18,706 nt of DNA from Planctomycetota bacterium (GTDB taxonomy: Bacteria > Planctomycetota > Planctomycetia > Planctomycetales > Planctomycetaceae): NCBI GenBank assembly GCA_024278285.1, contig JAJRTM010000900.1, positions 1-18,706 of the forward strand, read 5' to 3'. Under the pieces are notes generated by a model, which saw only the letters and a list, made by a program, of their open reading frames with translations, searched no databases and was not told the DNA's origin. Shown one piece after another: positions 13,720 through 18,706 of the stretch. How positions within the stretch are numbered: the first letter of the stretch is position 1; each line of letters begins with the position of its first letter. Position numbers and translations under genes: made by a program.

Positions 13720-13790
13720 GTCCCCATCATCCCGCCGTCGCATCAACCTAGCAAGTTTGAAGGCTGATGCGACGGCGGGACGAAGGGGAC
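13720..13790. repeat. Long 29-bp-arm hairpin between the two divergent gene sets
   Basis: Arms 13720-13748 and 13762-13790 match in inverted orientation at 26 of 29 positions, with a perfect 16-bp core TCCCGCCGTCGCATCA (13730-13745) and its complement (13765-13780). The loop is 13 nt. The arms are much richer in G and C than the DNA around them. It lies upstream of both transcription units. It could be a replication or transfer origin for the Rep protein, a bidirectional terminator or insulator, or a dispersed repeat. Confidence 0.7.
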
Positions 13791-14068
13791 TCAGCAGCTC
13801 GAATGATGAAAAAGAAGCAAATCAAAATGAGCTTAAAAGTGACCAAGATTCTGTCCAACAAATGGAGGCCACTTCAGGAGCCGATGCGAGAGTGAAGCCA
13901 GGAGGGGCTGACCAAGTATAGGCCAAGAGCAAATTCGTTACGTGATCGAATTAAGAGAGCAAGTATAACAATATGGGTGAAGTTTCTGACATCGAGTCTC
14001 CAGGGAATTGGAGGTCTCAAAAATACCTTAATTCTATGCCGACATTACATAATTAGAATACAATCGCA
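13791..14068. other. Non-coding leader upstream of sir2
   Basis: No gene is seen here. The stretch is A-rich and no ribosome site stands out before the sir2 ATG at 14069. A TACAAT at about 14059 could be a -10 box, but no matching -35 box lies at the right distance, so I do not call a promoter. Confidence 0.4.
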
Positions 14069-15208
14069 ATGACCGACGATTTATCCGAGCTCAGGAAGCC
14101 CGTTTTTGCAGCCGCATTACATGATTTTGATGATTTATTGGCACAGAGCAAAAACATCTTCCTTCTAGGGGCGGGTTGCAGCAAATGCGCAGGGCTTCCT
14201 CTTACTGCAGAGCTAACTGAAAAAACCTTGGTCAGTACATGTTTGGATTCCAATACGAAAACGATTTTGACCTCGATTCAATCGTCCTTCGCGGGAGCAT
14301 CAGCCAATATTGAAGATTACCTTAGTGAGCTTGTTGACTTGCTTGCTATTGCAGAGCGACGAACACATCGGGGGGCTACCGACGACACCGTTCATTTGGG
14401 GGAGAATAATTATTCTTCGAAGGATCTAAAAGATGCTGCCGAGCAAATCAAACAAGCGATTGCTAAAGTGATTGGCCAAAAAGTTACAATGGAGACTCAT
14501 ATGAAATTTATTCATGCAGTACACCGTCCATTGCGTCCGGGACGAAATTCCACAACTCGGCCGGTTGATTATCTGGTTCTGAATTACGACACATTAATCG
14601 AAAACGCATTGGCTCTCGAAAAACTGCGTTATGCAGATGGGATGAGCGGCGGAAACAGCGCTTGGTGGGATTACACGACGTTTCAAGCGGATGCGTTGGC
14701 TGCGCGTGTGCTTAAACTTCACGGATCAATAGACTGGAGCGAACTACCAGATGATCCCATGCCAAGAAGGATTGCGAATTGCTGCACACTACCCTCATAC
14801 TGCGGTGGGAGCGTAGTAATCTGGCCGGCTTCCACAAAATATCGAGAAACTCAACGAGATCCTTACGCGCAATTGACCGAACTAGCACGGGGAATACTTA
14901 AACCGCAATTAGACTCGCAACTAGTGCTTACAGTATGTGGATACAGCTTTGGTGATTCGCACATCAATTTGGAAATTGAACGCGCACTCCGAGAGTCGGG
15001 AGGTAATTTGACGATGGTAGTATTTACTGCTGATGATCGACCAGTAGGTGAATTAAAGAAACTACACGAAGATCAAGCTGTTAGAGACCAAGTGCGAATT
15101 TACGCAAAGAAAGGCTTTTTCCATGGTTCTACCGTAGAAGAGTCACCTGCTGAATTACCGTGGTGGAAATTCGAGAATATCACTCGATTACTTGAAGGAG
15201 ATCGATGA
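14069..15208 (+). CDS. SIR2-family NADase-like defence effector
   Basis: The protein is 379 residues with the SIR2 Rossmann fold signatures: NIFLLGAGCSKCAGLPLTAEL (about 29-49, GAG nucleotide loop), VDYLVLNYDTLIENAL (the N-Y-D motif at 172-174, matching the NAD-contacting Asn/Asp), VLKLHGSIDW with the catalytic His218, and VCGYSFGDSHINLEIERAL (about 289-307). This pattern is typical of defence SIR2 enzymes such as those of SIR2-HerA, DSR and Thoeris ThsA, which hydrolyse NAD+ during phage infection. It lacks the zinc-binding cysteine set of protein deacetylases. The gene overlaps herA by ATGA, which matches the known SIR2-HerA pair (called Nezha in E. coli), in which SIR2 and HerA assemble in one complex. 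All key residues are present, so it is probably active. Confidence 0.88.
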   Translation: MTDDLSELRKPVFAAALHDFDDLLAQSKNIFLLGAGCSKCAGLPLTAELTEKTLVSTCLDSNTKTILTSIQSSFAGASANIEDYLSELVDLLAIAERRTHRGATDDTVHLGENNYSSKDLKDAAEQIKQAIAKVIGQKVTMETHMKFIHAVHRPLRPGRNSTTRPVDYLVLNYDTLIENALALEKLRYADGMSGGNSAWWDYTTFQADALAARVLKLHGSIDWSELPDDPMPRRIANCCTLPSYCGGSVVIWPASTKYRETQRDPYAQLTELARGILKPQLDSQLVLTVCGYSFGDSHINLEIERALRESGGNLTMVVFTADDRPVGELKKLHEDQAVRDQVRIYAKKGFFHGSTVEESPAELPWWKFENITRLLEGDR

Positions 15209-16911
15209 ATACTGAAAAATGCAATCCGAACGAGCCAATCGAAAACTTAGCAATTGGGACAATAATAGAGGTAGATGGCTCTCACATAGTTGCAGAGCTA
15301 AAGCCAGGAATTACGGAGTTATCGCGTATCTTTGGCGGTGACATTTATCCCATAGGTCAGTTTGGATCAATTGTCAAAATCCATTTCGGTCGGCGAATTA
15401 TCTTTGCATTCGTTGGTCGGTTACGTATGAAGGCTGAGTTTGAATTAGAGCGGGGCCATGTACCACAGGCCACGAGCGATGAACGAGTGATAGAAGCAGA
15501 TTTATTTGGCGAAGGAGAGTGGGGGTTCAGCGATTTGGATTCACATCCGAATTGGGAGTTAAAGTTTGATCGTGGTGTAGCGAACTACCCGTTGCCTCAA
15601 CAGACAGTGTATCTAACTCCGCATAAAGAGTTACGTTATATTTATGGTCATGGAAAGGGTCCGTGCATTCTCCTTGGAGAGCACGTTGGGACGGGTGGCA
15701 CGCCGTGCTATGCAGATATGAATGAATTACTTGGCAAACACACGGCCATTCTCGGCTCAACTGGTTCCGGAAAGTCTGGAACAGTTGCTGCGGTTATTCA
15801 CTGTATATTGGACCATGGGACGAAATCCACATTCGAAAAGTGGAAACCGCGGATCATCATTTTAGATCCACACGACGAGTACGCCGCTGCTTTTCCGACA
15901 CATCAGAAACTGTCCACAGATGATGGGAGCTTGTCTCTTCCGTACTGGCTGCTTAATTTTCAAGAATCGGTTGCTCTTCTAATTGGTAAGACCGAGTTTG
16001 TTGCGACATCTCAAGCCAATATTGTCAAGGAAGCGATTCTGAAAGCTCGCAAGGAGGGAGCGGAAATTTTAGGCCTCGATCCGACGAAAATTACGGTTGA
16101 TTCGCCGGTCCCATATAAGCTCGCGACATTCCGGGATACTGTTGAAGCAGATAAGCCACCACAAGCAAGTAAACAGGACTCCCACAACTCTATTCTCCAA
16201 AAACTTGATCTTCTTACCCAAGACGCTCGTGTACAGTTTTTAATGTCGGAATGGCTAGGTGAGACTCAGGACCCATTTCCCAATATCGTGGATAAATTGA
16301 CTGGAAGTTGTTCACAACCCTGTATAATCGACCTATCGGGGGTACCCAATGAAGTCGCAGGGATCTCAAGCGCGGTGATTGCGAGAACGCTTTTTAATTT
16401 AAAGGTATGGCAGACACAAACGGAGCGAAAGGAGGATCCCGTTTTACTCGTATGCGAAGAAGCACACCGATACGTACCAAACCGTGGCGAAGCTCAGTAC
16501 GAAGCAGCTCAAGAAGCCATTAGACGCATCGCCAAAGAAGGGCGAAAGTATGGGATTGGCTTGCTATTAGTGTCGCAACGTCCTAGTGAAGTTGATGCGA
16601 CCGTACTGTCTCAGTGCAACAGCTGGATTGTACTTAGGATAACAAACGACGCGGATCGCGAACATGTCCGTTCAATATTGCCTGACTCAATGAACGGGCT
16701 TGCAAAAATGCTCTCAGGACTACGAAGACAGGAGGCCATTTTCGTTGGTCAAGCAGCTTTACTTCCCTCTCGCGTTATGATCAGGTCCCTTAAGGCCAAT
16801 CAGCTTCCTCGTTCGCACGATATCGATTTTGACAAAGGTTGGCAAAATCTCCCAATGACAGTTGAGCAACTAAAATTGGTAGGTGAACGCTGGCGATACC
16901 AACAACGGTAA
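15205..16911 (+). CDS. HerA-type hexameric ATPase/translocase partner of SIR2
   Basis: The protein is 568 residues. An N-terminal HAS-barrel-like domain (about 10-95, GTIIEVDGSHIVAEL ... IIFAFVGRLRM) precedes a FtsK/HerA-superfamily ATPase: Walker A GSTGSGKS (184-191), IIILDPHDEYAAAF (about 217-230), Walker B VLLVCEEAHRYVP (413-425), then AKEGRKYGIGLLLVSQRPSEV (about 443-463), the HerA arginine-finger and sensor stretch, and NSWIVLRITNDADREHV. HerA forms a ring. In archaea it works with NurA in DNA end resection, and in bacterial defence it partners a nuclease or SIR2. Here its only neighbour is sir2, translationally coupled by ATGA, so an anti-phage SIR2-HerA complex is the natural reading. 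The frame is intact. Confidence 0.9.
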   Translation: MNTEKCNPNEPIENLAIGTIIEVDGSHIVAELKPGITELSRIFGGDIYPIGQFGSIVKIHFGRRIIFAFVGRLRMKAEFELERGHVPQATSDERVIEADLFGEGEWGFSDLDSHPNWELKFDRGVANYPLPQQTVYLTPHKELRYIYGHGKGPCILLGEHVGTGGTPCYADMNELLGKHTAILGSTGSGKSGTVAAVIHCILDHGTKSTFEKWKPRIIILDPHDEYAAAFPTHQKLSTDDGSLSLPYWLLNFQESVALLIGKTEFVATSQANIVKEAILKARKEGAEILGLDPTKITVDSPVPYKLATFRDTVEADKPPQASKQDSHNSILQKLDLLTQDARVQFLMSEWLGETQDPFPNIVDKLTGSCSQPCIIDLSGVPNEVAGISSAVIARTLFNLKVWQTQTERKEDPVLLVCEEAHRYVPNRGEAQYEAAQEAIRRIAKEGRKYGIGLLLVSQRPSEVDATVLSQCNSWIVLRITNDADREHVRSILPDSMNGLAKMLSGLRRQEAIFVGQAALLPSRVMIRSLKANQLPRSHDIDFDKGWQNLPMTVEQLKLVGERWRYQQR

Positions 16912-16940
16912 GTTCCGCTCTGGAGGCCGACTGCGGAAGA

Positions 16941-16964
16941 TTGTATGCAAGATAGGGCATACAA
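16941..16964. repeat. 8-bp-stem hairpin downstream of herA
   Basis: TTGTATGC (16941-16948) pairs with GCATACAA (16957-16964) over loop AAGATAGG, followed closely by the small palindrome GAGATTATCTC. There is no T-run. It may end the sir2-herA transcript weakly, or be an arm site near the right element end. Confidence 0.4.
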
Positions 16965-16968
16965 GAGA

Positions 16969-17652
16969 TTATCTCGGAAGCCTTTTCCACATTGCACTGT
17001 TCCAACTCTGAATCGCTTCCAAAAATAGTTCAATCACTGCCCTGTCATCCCGACTCACATTTCTTAACGACTTATCCTCATCACCGGATGATAAAGTGTT
17101 TTGATTAGTTTTTAGCTGTTTTTTTGATTTTTTCCGTGATTCCTCCTTCAATATTTTAGATGATGTTGGTCCTTGGTAAAGTTTTACCGGAGCGTCAGCA
17201 TCGCCAAAAACAACAATACCGCCAACTAATTTATTAACCGTTCGTTTTGCTAGCTTTTTCGGTTCAAACCGGAAAAACATGCGAAGATTAGTAAGATCAA
17301 AAATTTCCTTGGCTTTACTGAAATCCTCTGGTTGCTCCGCCAGCTTGGTAAGCTTATCAACAATTTGCATGACCTGATCGACTTCAGAGTCACTTGAGCG
17401 AGTTGGTTTTGCTTTTTTCTGAAGATGATCCAGTTCACTCTGCAGCTGCTTCTTTTTTTCAATACGCTGATTAAAAATTTCACTAATCGCAGTACGCTGG
17501 TCATCCGTATCTACCAGTGCAAGATTCGTTGATATTTTATTCAGTTCTTGTGTGATGGTATTCAATTCCGATTGTTTCTCATTCAATTCTCTTGCAGATT
17601 GATCATCCGCAGGCTGGGATTGTGTCAGTTTTTCTAAGCGTAGTCGAAGCTT
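16969..17652 (-). pseudogene. Second serine recombinase, C-terminal coiled-coil part after an in-frame TAG
   Basis: The frame continues straight on from the upstream fragment after TAG 17653-17655: KLRLRLEKLTQSQPADDQSA, then a long coiled coil (LNEKQSELNTITQELNKIST onward) and LTKLAEQPEDFSKAKEIFDLTNLRMFF, typical of the large serine recombinase C-terminal region. A TTG at 17586 could start a 205-residue frame, but no independent function is expected. Near the end the gene crosses the right att core (SRDDR), and its last 23 codons, beginning AVIELFLEAIQSW, belong to the neighbouring SIR2-HerA element. This is best read as the remnant of an older element at the same tRNA. Confidence 0.75.
17041..17055. 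repeat. attR core: 15-bp direct repeat at the right element end
   Basis: CCTGTCATCCCGACT, identical to the tRNA-Pro 3' end copy at 9494-9508. The next base differs (C17056 against T9509). A short extra match, GTTCAAT, lies just to the left at 17028-17034, echoing the tRNA T-loop with a few inserted bases. On the minus strand it is read as SRDDR in the same frame by both recombinase genes. Confidence 0.78.
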
Positions 17653-18096
17653 CTACCTCGCAGTCGGAGAGACCAATTTTTGCCTTATGCAAGCGAGTCC
17701 AAACCGAGTGGCAACTTGCCCATCTACTTTATTGTGAGCACACTGTTTACCATGAGATTGCATATACAATCCACATCCGTACCGAAACGTTTTGCCTTGT
17801 GAAACTCGGTACATTGTCGAACCACAATTCATATCGAAAACACGGCAACCCAAGGGGTTCTTTGCAGGGTTTCGAGAACGGGGCTTGCCCCGTTGAGATC
17901 CTGCCCGGTTATCAAGAATTTTAATTAACCGTTCATGCTCCGCGCAATCTTCGATCGGGTCGAAGTGTGCAGGTGCAGTTATATGCAAGGATTCAGAGTT
18001 ACGAATTACCTTCGGTTTATTTGAGTATGAATCGAAATCACTATCATTAAGGTCACGGGGACCATTCGGCGACAGTCGCACCTGATCTCCTGGAGA
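17653..18096 (-). pseudogene. Second serine recombinase, middle part (truncated by IS21 and by TAG)
   Basis: The residues APAHFDPIEDCAEHERLIKI, NRAGSQRGKPRSRNPAKNPL, FDMNCGSTMYRVSQGKTFRY and GCGLYMQSHGKQCAHNKVDG form the end of a recombinase domain and a zinc ribbon. The usual first CxxC cysteine seems replaced by Asp (FDMNCG), a sign of decay. The frame stops at TAG 17653-17655 after IRQKLVSPTAR but continues in phase beyond it. Upstream, similarity ends near 18096, where IS21-like DNA begins, so the catalytic domain is absent from the window. The open frame starting at 18153 is an artefact of reading into the IS end. Confidence 0.72.
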
Positions 18097-18173
18097 TGTG
18101 CGTGCAAAAGGGGACCACTTGGGTGGCTTGATTTGCGTTGAAAATGGTCCCACCGTAGCAAATTCCGCGTGGT

Positions 18174-18190
18174 GTAGTAATTTCTACTAC
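18174..18190 (+). promoter_or_regulatory. Hairpin just upstream of the istA ribosome site
   Basis: GTAGTA-ATTTC-TACTAC forms a 6-bp stem ending 6 nt before GGAGG (18197-18201). In a read-through transcript it could limit istA translation, as fold-back structures do in several IS families. Inference only. Confidence 0.35.
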
Positions 18191-18206
18191 ATTTGCGGAG
18201 GTCAGG

Positions 18207-18706
18207 ATGCTAACGGTGTACGATTACGGACGTATTCGACGGGCCAAACGGGACGGGATGAGTCTTCGGGAAATTGCCCGGAGGTTTAATCATTCCCGGC
18301 GTAAAATTCGTGAAGTTCTCAGTGGTTCGGGTGAGCCGGGATCTTATCCGAAGCGCAAGTCGCAGGTGGCTCCTCAATTGAAGCCGTTTCATGAAGCGAT
18401 TCTCGAGATGCTCAAGGAGGACGAAACTTCTCCGCCGAAGCAGCGTCACACGATGACGCAAATTCACAGACGGCTTCAATCGGAACATAACTTTGAAGGA
18501 AGTTATTCTTCGGTACGGCGTTTTATTATCAAGCATCGCCAGCAGCATCGAGAAACTTTCATTCCGCTTGATCACGAAGCGGGGCAGCGGATCGAAGCGG
18601 ACTTCGGGATCATTCATGTTGATTTTCCTGATGGTCGCCGCAAGGTGAATGTGTTGATTTTAGTCTGGTCGTACTCGAATGCTCCGTTTGCGATAGCATT
18701 GCCCAC
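18207..18706 (+). CDS. istA: IS21-family transposase IstA (partial, 3' end beyond window)
   Basis: The frame is open from ATG 18207 to the edge (166 codons), with GGAGG 5 nt upstream. The N-terminal helix-turn-helix reads RAKRDGMSLREIARRFNHSR, followed by KIREVLSGSGEP. The middle contains a second winged-helix-like part (TMTQIHRRLQSEHNFEGSYS). The start of the DDE integrase core is GQRIEADFGIIHVDFPDGRR, where the Asp of EADFG is the first catalytic acid, then NVLILVWSYSNAPFAIALP. This order and wording are typical of IstA, which works with the AAA+ ATPase IstB. The remaining catalytic residues lie outside the window. Confidence 0.9.
   Translation, partial: MLTVYDYGRIRRAKRDGMSLREIARRFNHSRRKIREVLSGSGEPGSYPKRKSQVAPQLKPFHEAILEMLKEDETSPPKQRHTMTQIHRRLQSEHNFEGSYSSVRRFIIKHRQQHRETFIPLDHEAGQRIEADFGIIHVDFPDGRRKVNVLILVWSYSNAPFAIALP

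Larger units (their letters stand above)
9494..17055. mobile_element. Integrated element of about 7.5 kb at tRNA-Pro carrying a SIR2-HerA cargo
   Basis: The element is defined by the 15-bp direct repeat at both ends, with one copy in tRNA-Pro. The unit length, repeat start to repeat start, is 7,547 bp. Gene order from the tRNA: serine recombinase (frameshifted), 73-residue protein, Rep_trans/MobT-like protein and a 356-residue unknown protein on the minus strand, then sir2 and herA on the plus strand. The recombinase abuts the tRNA end, as in most integrative elements. No conjugation transfer apparatus or phage structural gene is visible, so it is best described as a small replicative or mobilizable integrative element that depends on others for transfer. 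Confidence 0.78.
18097..18706 (+). mobile_element. IS21-family insertion sequence (partial, left end)
   Basis: The left end is placed at TGTGCGTGCAAAAGGGGACC (from 18097) because IS21-type ends start with TGT and carry subterminal repeats. Here GGGACCA (18111-18117) is followed by its inverse TGGTCCC (18145-18151). The exact base is uncertain. The element carries istA and runs off the right edge, so istB and the right end are not seen. It interrupts or truncates the serine recombinase on its left. Confidence 0.68.

Noticed and set aside
14069..16911. HerA as part of a HerA-NurA DNA repair pair
   Set aside because: No NurA nuclease gene is present; the only coupled partner is SIR2, and the setting is a mobile element.
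17592..17924. 110-codon plus-strand frame
   Set aside because: Antisense to the serine recombinase remnant, whose zinc-ribbon and coiled-coil reading explains the DNA better.
18210..18617. 135-codon minus-strand frame
   Set aside because: Antisense to istA, which has clear HTH and DDE motifs and a good ribosome site.

Overview
The window looks like a chromosomal segment of a planctomycete (Planctomycetaceae-like). The reasons are a long minus-strand type II secretion (T2SS) operon with unusually acidic pseudopilins, many short hairpin-forming intergenic repeats of a kind I associate with planctomycete genomes, and mixed Shine-Dalgarno use. No taxonomic marker gene is present, so this placement is an inference.

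Region 1 (1-8470, minus strand) is one T2SS operon in the order gspE-F-G-H-I-J-K. It covers the cytoplasmic ATPase, the inner-membrane platform protein, the major pseudopilin and the four minor pseudopilins. gspK runs off the left edge. gspH/gspI and gspI/gspJ overlap by ATGA, and gspJ/gspK are 2 bp apart. A good sigma70-type promoter lies at 8441-8469. There are two oddities. gspE has an in-frame TAA about 60 codons before its natural end. gspJ carries an inverted pair of REP-like hairpin repeats inside its coding sequence, which stretches its prepilin leader to 77 residues.

Region 2 (8485-9432) is gene-poor and packed with inverted repeats. It ends in a promoter and a tRNA-Pro(GGG) gene (9433-9506).

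Region 3 (9494-17055) is an integrated mobile element of about 7.5 kb. It is bounded by a 15-bp direct repeat, CCTGTCATCCCGACT, one copy of which is the 3' end of tRNA-Pro. The minus strand carries an unknown 356-residue protein, a Rep_trans/MobT-like replication initiator or relaxase, a 73-residue protein, and a large serine recombinase broken by one frameshift. The recombinase gene reads through the att core into the tRNA. The plus strand carries a two-gene cargo, a SIR2-family NADase-like protein and a HerA-type hexameric ATPase, overlapping by ATGA. This is the composition of the known SIR2-HerA anti-phage system. A long hairpin sits between the divergent arms.

Region 4 (17041-18706) holds the C-terminal half of a second serine recombinase, which reads across the right att core. 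It has an in-frame TAG and is cut off upstream by an IS21-family insertion whose istA runs off the right edge. I read this as an older element at the same tRNA, displaced when the SIR2-HerA element inserted. An attractive consequence is that the recombinase C-terminus differs between the integrated form (ends in the tRNA) and the circular form (gains a 23-residue tail from the other element end).
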